From: DASRRB01 sp036732755
Lineage (GTDB): Bacteria > Planctomycetota > B15-G4 > SIAN01
NCBI GenBank assembly: GCA_036732755.1
Contig: DAINBU010000014.1
Location: 1-57,550, forward strand
Reading direction: 5' to 3'
DNA length: 57,550 bases
The notes below the pieces were generated by a model. That model was not told the DNA's origin. It did not search any database and saw only the letters and a program-made list of their open reading frames with translations. Positions 15,724 through 23,709 of this stretch are shown one piece after another. Numbering within the stretch: the stretch's first letter is position 1; each line of letters opens with the position of its first letter. A program made the position numbers and the translations under genes.

Positions 15724-16505
15724 TGCTTCCCGTCCTTCGCGCCGTCGCCCTTCGGCGCCTCTTCGCCCGACATGCGCACGACCTTGGTCCCGGCGGGCAC
15801 GTCGAAGACGAGCTCCTTCGGGTCGACCTTCGCGTTCACCACGAAGTCGGTGACGGTGAACTTGAGCTCGTCGCCGTTGGTGCGCGCGAGCTTCCACTCC
15901 TTCATGGTGAGCGCGTCGTCGAGCAGGAACTCGATCGCGACGACCTCCTTCTTGAGCGCGTCGTCCTTGGGGGTCATGCGCAGGCGGTGGTCCTTGCTTT
16001 CCGCCTCGACCGGCAGCGCCTCGATCGCGTACTGCTGGCGGAGCGCCGCGAAGTCGCCGGTGAAGCCGGGGATGCCGCCTTTCCCGAAGCCCGCCGCCGA
16101 CCCGCCCGCCGCGCCGAGCGCGTAGATCTCGAGCGTCTGGAACTCCCGGTGGTAGATGCGCGCCTCCTTGCCGTCGAAGGAGAGGAGGCTCGCGCTCGGC
16201 GTCTCGGTCGCCCAGAGGAGCTTGCGGTCGAGGTACTTGAGGGTCCCGCTCGAGACGAGCGGCCGCCGCATGAACGAGACGCGCTTCTCCTGGCGGAAGC
16301 GGCAGGTGAAGGAGCGCAGCTCGGCGACCGACTTCTGCCAGCGGTCGAGCAGGGCTTCGAGCTCGCTGCTGCTCGCCGCCGGGGCCGCCGCCTGGACGGC
16401 TCCCCCCTCCGGAAGCGCAACCGCCTTCGGCGTGGGCCCCGGGAGCGCGAGCGCGAGCGCCCCCATCGCGGCGCTTGCGACGACGGATTGGAGGAAGGGG
16501 GCCAT
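15720..16505 (-). CDS. LolA-like outer-membrane lipoprotein carrier protein
   Basis: This 261-residue secreted protein has an N-terminal hydrophobic signal (residues 1-35) and a LolA-type half-barrel: 'LLDRWQKSVAELRSFTCRFRQEKRVSFMRRPLVSSGTL' is the diagnostic N-terminal part, followed by 'LLWATETPSASLLSFDGKEARIY'. The C-terminus is acidic/Lys-rich. LolA-like proteins carry hydrophobic cargo across the periplasm, and dedicated copies are regular members of aryl-polyene and similar lipid clusters. As first gene of the minus-strand operon it suggests export of the product to the outer membrane. The 89 bases to the divergent fusion gene at 16595 should hold the operon promoter, but I cannot point to clear boxes. 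Confidence 0.82.
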   Translation of the reverse strand: MAPFLQSVVASAAMGALALALPGPTPKAVALPEGGAVQAAAPAASSSELEALLDRWQKSVAELRSFTCRFRQEKRVSFMRRPLVSSGTLKYLDRKLLWATETPSASLLSFDGKEARIYHREFQTLEIYALGAAGGSAAGFGKGGIPGFTGDFAALRQQYAIEALPVEAESKDHRLRMTPKDDALKKEVVAIEFLLDDALTMKEWKLARTNGDELKFTVTDFVVNAKVDPKELVFDVPAGTKVVRMSGEEAPKGDGAKDGKQ

Positions 16506-16594
16506 TCGTGCAAAGTACCGCGCGCCCCGGGGAAAGTCCGCCCTGCTCGCGCCGTCGTACGTCCGCCGGTGCCCTCGGGAAGGAGTGCTTCGTG

Positions 16595-18526
16595 ATGCCG
16601 AGCGTCGCGCTGCCCGCGCGATCCGCCGTGGGCTTCCTCGTCGTGCTCGCCGCCGCGCTCGCGGCGCGTCCCGCCGACCCGCCCGCCGCGCCCCCTTCGC
16701 CCACCGTCACGTGGAAGGCCGCGTTCATCGGCCCGCTCTCCGGCCCGCTCGCGGCGTCGGGGAAGGAGTCGCTCGAGGGGGTGAAGCTCGCGCTGTCGCT
16801 CCACGCCTCGCAATTCGGGGCGAAGCCGCCGGAGCTGCTCGAGCTCGACGACGGCGACGACGTGAAGAAGGCCGACACCGCGATCGTGAAGGCGCAGCAG
16901 GCGAAGGTCGACGTCGTCTTCGCGGCGGCGACCGGCGTCACGGTCGAGGCGCTGGTCGCGAAGGCGCGCACCAAGACCGGCCCGCTGCTCCTGCTGGTCG
17001 GGAGCGCGAGCCACGTCCCCTCCCCGCTCGCCGAGGACCCGGTGCTGAGCCTCGCCGCGTGGCCGGCCGACCACGCCACCGCGGTCATCGACTTCCTCGA
17101 GGTCCCCTGCCAGTCGAAGCAGCCGGCGCTGGTCGTCGAGGACACGCCGCGCGGCCGCGCGTTCGAGGCTGCGATCGTGCGCAGCCTGCCGGTCCGCATG
17201 CAGATCGCGGGCACGCTCTTCGTCAAGCCGCACGCGGCGCCCGCGAAGGACGCGCTCGCCGCGGCGCAGGCGGCCAAGGCCGACCGGCTGATCGTCTTCG
17301 GCGAGCCCGACCTCGTCGACGGCGTCGCCGACGGGATCGCGGCGCTCGCGTGGAAGGTGCCGCTCTTCCTCGACGACGGACTCGTCTCGGCGGCGGCGAC
17401 GGCGCTGCACGACGGCCGCGCCTCGGACGGCTTCGCGCTGGTCGCGCTGCCGCGCTTCTGCATGAAGGCGCCCGACGCGCTGACCGCCGCGTGGCAGGCG
17501 AAGCATCCCGGCGCCGACGTGCCGCTGCGCACGCTCAAGGCCTACGCGATGGCGAAGGCGTTCGCCGACGTCGTGGTCCAGTTCCCGAAGCACGCGAAGA
17601 GAAACGAGCTGAACGAGGCGCTGCGCCTGCTGCCGTACGGCGACGAGGAGTCGGGGCGGCCGCTCTTCGACATGACCGGCCGTTCGGCGCGCACGCTCTG
17701 GCTGCCGCGCAAGCTCGGAGCGACGGGGACCGAAGCGGACGTGGCGAGCTACTACCTCGACCCCGACTTCGGCCCGCTGCTGCGCGCGCGGCCGCCCTCG
17801 CTCTACAAGGCGGAGCCGGGATCGCGCGTCGTCTGGCTCACGTTCGGCGACGCGAAGAGCAAGGCGCCGCGCTCCATCGAAGACGACCTCGTCAAGCTCG
17901 GGCTCATCACGAAGGGCTACGAGGCGCAGATGGACGAGTGGATCCTCGACGAACTGCTCGCGCGCGCCATGGCCAAGCTGAACCGCCTCTTCCTCAAGAA
18001 CGAGGACGGGACCTTCATCCCGGGCGTCTCGTTCAACATCTCCTTCACCACGGAGAAGCCGAAGGACCTGAAGCCCGGCGAGTACTTCACGGCCGTCATC
18101 GCCGGCAACGATCCCGAGACGGGCGGCCGGGCGTGGCCCGGGGAGGGGCGCTGCGAGATCTACTCCACTTTCATGCAGCGGACGATCTTCCAGAAGGACG
18201 CGCTCGCGCCCCCGCTGAAGAGCGAGGATCGGCGCTATTTCACGGGCGCCTACTTGTGGGGATCGGACTCGACGGAGAACCTGCGCTCGAAGACGATCCG
18301 CAGCCTGCTCGACGGCTACGCCGGCAGCTTCGCCCTGACCGGCGCGCACGAGATCGGGCACCTCTGCGGGCTCGGCCACGACACCGACGATCCGCGCTCG
18401 CTCATGAACGTCGTCGAGGGCGCAGGCCTGCGTGAGACGTCGGCCTGCTGGATCCCCGCTCACGTGAAGACGCTCGAGAAGTTCCTGGGACGCTACGAGC
18501 CGCCGAAGGAGAAGCGCCGGCCGTAG
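16595..18526 (+). CDS. Periplasmic-binding-protein domain fused to metzincin-like zinc protease
   Basis: The 643-residue protein has a signal peptide (residues 1-27), then a type-1 periplasmic binding fold of the amino-acid/branched-chain family (about 33-375; starts 'AAFIGPLSGPLAASGKESLEGVKLAL'), and a C-terminal region of about 230 residues with 'HEIGHLCGLGH' at 585-595 and a Met-turn 'SLMN' at 602-605. That is the zinc signature HExxHxxGxxH plus Met-turn of metzincins. Such a fusion is unusual: a ligand-sensing domain on a secreted protease, or a binding fold used for substrate capture. Start ATG at 16595 (a GTG one codon earlier also fits AAGGAG). It ends 26 bases before the propeller array and may be cotranscribed with it. 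Confidence 0.8.
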   Translation: MPSVALPARSAVGFLVVLAAALAARPADPPAAPPSPTVTWKAAFIGPLSGPLAASGKESLEGVKLALSLHASQFGAKPPELLELDDGDDVKKADTAIVKAQQAKVDVVFAAATGVTVEALVAKARTKTGPLLLLVGSASHVPSPLAEDPVLSLAAWPADHATAVIDFLEVPCQSKQPALVVEDTPRGRAFEAAIVRSLPVRMQIAGTLFVKPHAAPAKDALAAAQAAKADRLIVFGEPDLVDGVADGIAALAWKVPLFLDDGLVSAAATALHDGRASDGFALVALPRFCMKAPDALTAAWQAKHPGADVPLRTLKAYAMAKAFADVVVQFPKHAKRNELNEALRLLPYGDEESGRPLFDMTGRSARTLWLPRKLGATGTEADVASYYLDPDFGPLLRARPPSLYKAEPGSRVVWLTFGDAKSKAPRSIEDDLVKLGLITKGYEAQMDEWILDELLARAMAKLNRLFLKNEDGTFIPGVSFNISFTTEKPKDLKPGEYFTAVIAGNDPETGGRAWPGEGRCEIYSTFMQRTIFQKDALAPPLKSEDRRYFTGAYLWGSDSTENLRSKTIRSLLDGYAGSFALTGAHEIGHLCGLGHDTDDPRSLMNVVEGAGLRETSACWIPAHVKTLEKFLGRYEPPKEKRRP

Positions 18527-18552
18527 CACCCGACTCCGGGGGGAGTGGCGTC

Positions 18553-19806
18553 ATGAAGCGGTTCGCGCCTTTCGTCCTGGTCTTCGCGGCGAGCGCGTCG
18601 TTCGCGCCGCCGGCGCGCGCGCAGTTCGTGATCGGCGACCTCTACGTCGCCGACTCCAACGGCAACCTGGTCCATCGCATCGAGCCGGGCAGCTGGAACG
18701 TCACGACGTTCGCGGACTCCGGCGACGGCTTGAACATCCCCTCCGCCACGCTGCTCACGCCGGCCGGGACGCTGCTCTGCAGCAGCTACTACAACGCCAA
18801 GGTCTACGAATTCGACTCGCTCGGGAACGGGACGGTCCTCTACGACGGTTCGACCGGTCTGGTCGGTCCCTTCGGCGAGAACGGGCTCGCGTTCGACGCG
18901 GCCGGAGACCTCTACGTCTCCGACTACGCCGGGCAGATGATCCTGCGCTACCCCGCCGGCGGCGGCAGCTCGACCGTCTTCGCCGACGCGGGCGACGGGA
19001 TCGTCAATCCGGACGGCCTCGCGTTCGCCGCGAACGGCGACCTCTACGTCGCCAACCGCGGCTCCTACAAGGTGCTGAGGATCGATCCGGCGGGGACGGC
19101 GACGACCTTCGACACGCTCCCCGGCGACCCCTACTCGATCGCGATCCGCGGCAACGGCGACATCTACGTCGCGACCGTGGGGATTCCCAAGATCTACCGC
19201 TACCTCGGTGGCGACGTGGCGCAGCGCACGACGCTCGCGACCTTCAGCAACAACTCCGGGAATCCTTCGATCCAGCTGTCGATCGACGGCACGAAGCTCT
19301 ACTTCACTTCAGGCGGGACCGGCAACCTCTTCGAGGTCGACGCCGACACCGGCGCGAACACGGAGGTGATCCTCGCCGGCACTCTCGGGAACGCCATCGC
19401 GATCACCGTGATCGGCGCCGGCCACAGCGCGAGCTGGGCGAACTACGGCTCCGGCCTCGCCGGCACCCACGGCGTCCCGTTCTTCACGTCGCAGAACGAC
19501 CCCATCCTCGGCAGCACGATCACCCTCGACCTCGGCAACTCCCTGGGCCTGCCGACGTCGGGGCTCCTGATCCTCGGCTTCCAGCAGGCGAGCCTGCACA
19601 CGGGGCTGGGCGGCGACTTGCTCCTGATCCCGGCGCTGCTCGTCCCGATCAGCTTCTCGTACGGCGCCAACTCCTACACCGGGACGCTGCCGAGCGATCC
19701 GGCCTACAACGGCTTCGAGCTCGACCTGCAGGCAGTGGAAGCCGACCCGGGTGCCGTCGAAGGCTTCTCGTTCACGCAGGGGCTGCAGCTCCTGCTCGGC
19801 TGGTGA
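18553..19806 (+). CDS. Secreted NHL/SMP-30-type beta-propeller protein, paralogue 1
   Basis: This 417-residue protein has a signal peptide ending '..PPARAQF' (Ala-x-Ala cleavage near residue 24). Residues 25-290 form repeated propeller blades with the recurring phrase 'xGDLYVADxxxxxILRxxPAG' ('LAFDAAGDLYVSDY', 'LAFAANGDLYVANR', 'IAIRGNGDIYVAT'), as in NHL/SMP-30 folds. Residues 290-417 form a separate domain shared by all five paralogues, ending 'SFTQGLQLLLGW'. Ligand or substrate is unknown. The ATG follows GGGGGAG. It is first of five head-to-tail copies. Confidence 0.85.
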   Translation: MKRFAPFVLVFAASASFAPPARAQFVIGDLYVADSNGNLVHRIEPGSWNVTTFADSGDGLNIPSATLLTPAGTLLCSSYYNAKVYEFDSLGNGTVLYDGSTGLVGPFGENGLAFDAAGDLYVSDYAGQMILRYPAGGGSSTVFADAGDGIVNPDGLAFAANGDLYVANRGSYKVLRIDPAGTATTFDTLPGDPYSIAIRGNGDIYVATVGIPKIYRYLGGDVAQRTTLATFSNNSGNPSIQLSIDGTKLYFTSGGTGNLFEVDADTGANTEVILAGTLGNAIAITVIGAGHSASWANYGSGLAGTHGVPFFTSQNDPILGSTITLDLGNSLGLPTSGLLILGFQQASLHTGLGGDLLLIPALLVPISFSYGANSYTGTLPSDPAYNGFELDLQAVEADPGAVEGFSFTQGLQLLLGW

Positions 19807-19817
19807 GGAGGCGCGCC

Positions 19818-21062
19818 ATGCCGCGCAACCTGCCGATCGCCGTCGCGCTGCTCGCCGTCGCGTCGCTCGCCGCGCCGGCGCGCGCGCAGTTCGTGCCGGG
19901 CGACCTGTACGTCAGCGACGGCTGGAACCACCACATCTATCGCGTCGAGCCCGGCAAGTGGAAGGTCACGACGTTCGCGGATGCGAGCGACGGCCTGGAC
20001 GGCCCCTCCGGCCTGCTGTTCTCGCGGCAAGGGACGCTGCTCTGCAGCAGCTTCTACAACTCCGAGATCCTCGAGTTCGACTCGCAAGGGAACGGGTCGG
20101 TCCTCTACGACAGCTCGGACGGGTTGGTCGGCCCCTTCGGCGAGAACGGCCTCGCTTACGACGCGGCCGGCGACCTCTACGTCTCGGATTACGTCGCGCA
20201 GAATATCCTGCGCTTCCCTGCCGGGGGCGGCGCCGCGACCGTCTTCGCCGACTCCGCCGACGGGATCTACTACCCCGACGGGCTCGCGTTCGCCGCGAAC
20301 GGCGACCTCTACGTCGCCAATCGCAACACTTACACAGTGCTGAAGATCGACGCGACGGGCTCCGCCAGCGTCTTCGACACGCTGCCCGACGATCCCTATG
20401 GCATCGTGATCCGCGGCAACGGCGACATCTACGTCGCGACTTACACGACCCCCTCGATCTACCGCTATCCCGGCGGCGACCCCGCGCAGCGCTACGTCCT
20501 CGCGACGATGACGGCGGGCGGGAATCCCGGGATGGCGCTGTCGCTCGACGAGACGTCCCTCTACTACACGTCGAACGGCTCGGGCAGCCTCACCGTGATC
20601 GACGCCGACAGCGGCGCGAAGACCGAGGTCATCGGGAAGAACGGACTGCCCGGCGCCCTCGCGATCGCGGTGATCCCGCAGAGCGCGAAATGGTCGAACT
20701 ACGGAAACGGCCTCGCGGGCACGCACGGCGTCCCGTCCTTCACGTCGCGGAACGACCCGATCCTCGGCAGCACGATCACCCTCGACCTCGCCAACTCCTA
20801 CGGCCAGCCGACCTCGGGCCTGATCGCGCTCGGCTTCCAGCAGGCGAGCCTGCACACCGGGCTCGGCAGTGATCTCTTGGTGATCCCCGCCCTCCTCGTC
20901 CCGATCACCTTCTCTTTCGGCGCCGACTCGTTCCCCTGGTCGATCCCGGACGACCCGGCGCTGTTCGGGCTCGAGCTCGACCTCCAGGCGGTCGAGGCCG
21001 ATCCGGGCGCGGTGAAGGGCGTCTCGTTCACGCAAGGGCTGCAGCTCCTGCTCGGCTCGTGA
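19818..21062 (+). CDS. Secreted NHL/SMP-30-type beta-propeller protein, paralogue 2
   Basis: A 414-residue copy with signal peptide 'MPRNLPIAVALLAVASLAAPARAQF', the same propeller blades ('LAYDAAGDLYVSDYVAQNILRFPAG', in part) and the same C-terminal domain. The ATG at 19818 is used because GAGGAGG lies 6 bases upstream, 12 bases after the stop of copy 1; a GTG at 19803 is less likely. The C-terminal domain differs from copies 3 and 4 by carrying 'FGADSFPWSIPDDPALFG', a version shared with copy 5, so the array shows two alternating C-terminal types. Confidence 0.85.
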   Translation: MPRNLPIAVALLAVASLAAPARAQFVPGDLYVSDGWNHHIYRVEPGKWKVTTFADASDGLDGPSGLLFSRQGTLLCSSFYNSEILEFDSQGNGSVLYDSSDGLVGPFGENGLAYDAAGDLYVSDYVAQNILRFPAGGGAATVFADSADGIYYPDGLAFAANGDLYVANRNTYTVLKIDATGSASVFDTLPDDPYGIVIRGNGDIYVATYTTPSIYRYPGGDPAQRYVLATMTAGGNPGMALSLDETSLYYTSNGSGSLTVIDADSGAKTEVIGKNGLPGALAIAVIPQSAKWSNYGNGLAGTHGVPSFTSRNDPILGSTITLDLANSYGQPTSGLIALGFQQASLHTGLGSDLLVIPALLVPITFSFGADSFPWSIPDDPALFGLELDLQAVEADPGAVKGVSFTQGLQLLLGS

Positions 21063-21073
21063 GGAGTCCTGCC

Positions 21074-22324
21074 ATGTCGCGGATCGCTCCGATCGTCCTC
21101 GCAGTGGTCGGCTTCGCGTCGCTCGCCGCGCCGGTGCGCGCGCAGTTCGTGGACGGGGACCTCTACGTCAGCGGCTACGGGAGCGCGATCTATCGCGTCG
21201 AGCCGGGCAGCTGGAACGTCACGCCCTTCGCCGACGCCAGCGACGGGCTGAACGGCGTCTCGGCGAGCGTGCTCTCGCCGGCCGGGACGCTCCTCTGCAG
21301 CAACTACTCGAATTCGACGGTGCTGGAGTTCGATTCCGCTGGGAACGGTGCGGTCCTCTACGACTCCGCCGACGGGTTGAACGGCCCCTTCGGCGAAAGC
21401 GGCCTCGCGTACGACGCCAACGGCGACCTCTACGTCTCGAACTTCGGGGCGGGCCAGATCCTGCGCCTCCCCGCCGGCGGCGGCGGCTCCTCCGTCTTCG
21501 CCGACGGCGCGGACGGGATCTTCTATCCCGACGGTCTCGCCTTCGCGGCCAACGGCGACCTCTACGTCGCCAATCGCGGCTCCAACGACGTGTTGAAGAT
21601 CGATCCGGCGGGCAACGCGACCTTGTTCGACTCGCTCCCCGCCGAGCCCTACTCGATCGTGATCCGCGGCAACGGCGACATCTACGTCGCGACCTACATC
21701 GTCCCGTCGATCTACCGCTATCCCGGTGGCGACCCCGCGCAGCGCACGCTGCTCCTCGACACTCCGGGCAATTCGAGCAATCCGGCGATCCAGCTCTCGC
21801 TCGACGAGACGAAGCTCTACTTCACGTCGTACGCGTCCGGCAACCTGATCGAGGTCGACGCCGAAGACGGGTCGTGGACGGAGGTGGTTCCGGTCGGCGG
21901 CCTCCCGGGCGGGCTCGCGATCACGGTCATCGGCAGGCGCCACTCCGCGAGCTGGGAGAACTACGGGAGCGGCGTGCCCGGCACGCACGGCGTCCCGTTC
22001 TTCACCTCGCAGAACGACCCGATCCTCGGCACGACGATCACCCTCGACCTCGGCAACTCCTACGGACAGCCGACGTCGGGCATCCTGGTCCTCGGCTTCC
22101 CGCGCGCGAGCCTCCACACCGGGCTCGGCGGCGACCTGCTCCTGATCCCGGTGCTCCTCGTCCCGATCTCCTTCTCGTTCGGCGCCAACTCCTTCACGGG
22201 CACGCTCCCGAGCGACCCGGCGCTGCTCGGCTTCGCGCTCGACCTGCAGGCGGTCGAGGCCGACCCCGGCGCGGTGAAGGGCTTCTCGTTCACGCAGGGG
22301 CTCGAGCTCGTGCTCGGTTTCTAG
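21074..22324 (+). CDS. Secreted NHL/SMP-30-type beta-propeller protein, paralogue 3
   Basis: A 416-residue copy with signal peptide ending 'LAAPVRAQF', propeller blades as in copies 1 and 2, and a C-terminal domain of the 'GANSFTGTLPSDPALLGFALDL' type. ATG at 21074 follows GAGGAG. Its last 349 bases are almost identical at DNA level to those of copy 4 while the blade region differs, which points to gene conversion or recent partial duplication rather than constraint on protein sequence alone. Confidence 0.85.
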   Translation: MSRIAPIVLAVVGFASLAAPVRAQFVDGDLYVSGYGSAIYRVEPGSWNVTPFADASDGLNGVSASVLSPAGTLLCSNYSNSTVLEFDSAGNGAVLYDSADGLNGPFGESGLAYDANGDLYVSNFGAGQILRLPAGGGGSSVFADGADGIFYPDGLAFAANGDLYVANRGSNDVLKIDPAGNATLFDSLPAEPYSIVIRGNGDIYVATYIVPSIYRYPGGDPAQRTLLLDTPGNSSNPAIQLSLDETKLYFTSYASGNLIEVDAEDGSWTEVVPVGGLPGGLAITVIGRRHSASWENYGSGVPGTHGVPFFTSQNDPILGTTITLDLGNSYGQPTSGILVLGFPRASLHTGLGGDLLLIPVLLVPISFSFGANSFTGTLPSDPALLGFALDLQAVEADPGAVKGFSFTQGLELVLGF

Positions 22325-22424
22325 GTCCGCTTCGCCGGAGGTGCGCACCATGCGTCCGTTCGCGCCGATCGTCCTCGCCTGCGTCGACATCGCGGCGCTC
22401 GCGGCGCCGGTGCGCGCGCAGTTC
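21976..22424 (+). repeat. 449-bp direct repeat, copy 1
   Basis: It covers the C-terminal domain of paralogue 3, the 25-base gap and the signal-peptide region of paralogue 4. It matches 23261-23709 at an offset of 1285 bases with only about three mismatches (for example CACCTCG/CACTTCG near 22014, and GACATC/GGCGTC near 22386). The identity crosses the intergenic gap and third codon positions, so it is recent. Confidence 0.9.
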
Positions 22425-23609
22425 GTGGACGGGGAGCTCTACGTCAGCAACTACTCGGCCGGCAACCTGAGCACGATCTATCGGGTCGACCCGGCGACGT
22501 GGACCGTCACGACGTTCGCCGACGGGAGCGACGGACTGAGCGGCCTCTCGGCCAGCGTGCTCTCCCCGGCGGGCACGCTCCTCTGCAGCAACCACTCGAA
22601 CTCGACGGTGCTGGAGTTCGATTCCGCCGGGAACGGCTCGCTCCTCTACGACTCCTCCGACGGGTTGAACGGCCCCTTCGGCGAGAACGGCCTGGTGTAC
22701 GACGCGAACGGCGACCTCTACGTCTCGAACTTCGCGTCGAGCCAGATCCTGCGCTTCCCCGCCGGCGGCGGCTCCTCCGTCTTCGCCGACAGCGCGGACG
22801 GGATCGTCTATCCCGACGGGCTCGCCTTCGCGGCCAACGGCGACCTCTACGTCGCCAACCGCGCTGCTTTCAACGTCTTGAAGTTCGACCCGTCGGGCAA
22901 CGCGACCGTCTTCGACACGCTGCCCGCGGACCCCTACTCGATTGCGATCCGAAGCAACGGCGACATCTACGTCGCGACGTTCACCGTCCCGTCGATCTAC
23001 CGCTACCCGGGCGGCGACGTCGCCCAGCGCGTGCTGCTCGCCGACTTCCCGAACAACAAGGGCAATCCCGCGATCCAGTTCTCGCTCGACGAGTCGATCC
23101 TCTACTTCACCTCCGCTGGGACCGGCAACCTGATCGAGGTCGACCCCGACACCGGCGCGCAGAACGAGGTGATCGTCGCCGGCACGCTCGGCACCGCGGT
23201 CGCGATCACGGTCATCGGCCCGCGCCACTCCGCGAGCTGGGAGAACTACGGCGCCGGCCTGCCCGGCACGCACGGCGTCCCGTTCTTCACTTCGCAGAAC
23301 GACCCGATCCTCGGCACGACGATCACCCTCGACCTCGGCAACTCCTACGGACAGCCGACGTCGGGCATCCTGGTCCTCGGCTTCCCGCGCGCGAGCCTCC
23401 ACACCGGGCTCGGCGGCGACCTGCTCCTGATCCCGGTGCTCCTCGTCCCGATCTCCTTCTCGTTCGGCGCCAACTCCTTCACGGGCACGCTCCCGAGCGA
23501 CCCGGCGCTGCTCGGCTTCGCGCTCGACCTGCAGGCGGTCGAGGCCGACCCCGGCGCGGTGAAGGGCTTCTCGTTCACGCAGGGGCTCGAGCTCGTGCTC
23601 GGTTTCTAG
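22350..23609 (+). CDS. Secreted NHL/SMP-30-type beta-propeller protein, paralogue 4
   Basis: A 419-residue copy with signal peptide 'MRPFAPIVLACVDIAALAAPVRAQF'; mature blades resemble paralogue 3 most closely ('LYVSNYSAGNLSTIYRV', 'SVLSPAGTLLCSNHSNSTVLEF'). ATG at 22350 is preferred, with GGAGG 9 bases upstream; a GTG at 22341 abuts that site directly. Both ends of this gene lie in the near-identical 449-bp repeat, so it is flanked by direct repeats and could be lost or amplified as a 1285-bp unit by recombination. Confidence 0.85.
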   Translation: MRPFAPIVLACVDIAALAAPVRAQFVDGELYVSNYSAGNLSTIYRVDPATWTVTTFADGSDGLSGLSASVLSPAGTLLCSNHSNSTVLEFDSAGNGSLLYDSSDGLNGPFGENGLVYDANGDLYVSNFASSQILRFPAGGGSSVFADSADGIVYPDGLAFAANGDLYVANRAAFNVLKFDPSGNATVFDTLPADPYSIAIRSNGDIYVATFTVPSIYRYPGGDVAQRVLLADFPNNKGNPAIQFSLDESILYFTSAGTGNLIEVDPDTGAQNEVIVAGTLGTAVAITVIGPRHSASWENYGAGLPGTHGVPFFTSQNDPILGTTITLDLGNSYGQPTSGILVLGFPRASLHTGLGGDLLLIPVLLVPISFSFGANSFTGTLPSDPALLGFALDLQAVEADPGAVKGFSFTQGLELVLGF

Positions 23610-23709
23610 GTCCGCTTCGCCGGAGGTGCGCACCATGCGTCCGTTCGCGCCGATCGTCCTCGCCTGCGTCGGCGTCGCGGCGCTCGCGGCGCCGGTGCGC
23701 GCGCAGTTC
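23261..23709 (+). repeat. 449-bp direct repeat, copy 2
   Basis: Second copy of the repeat at 21976-22424. It spans the end of paralogue 4, the gap and the signal peptide of paralogue 5. Recombination between the two copies would delete or duplicate exactly one propeller gene in frame. Confidence 0.9.
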
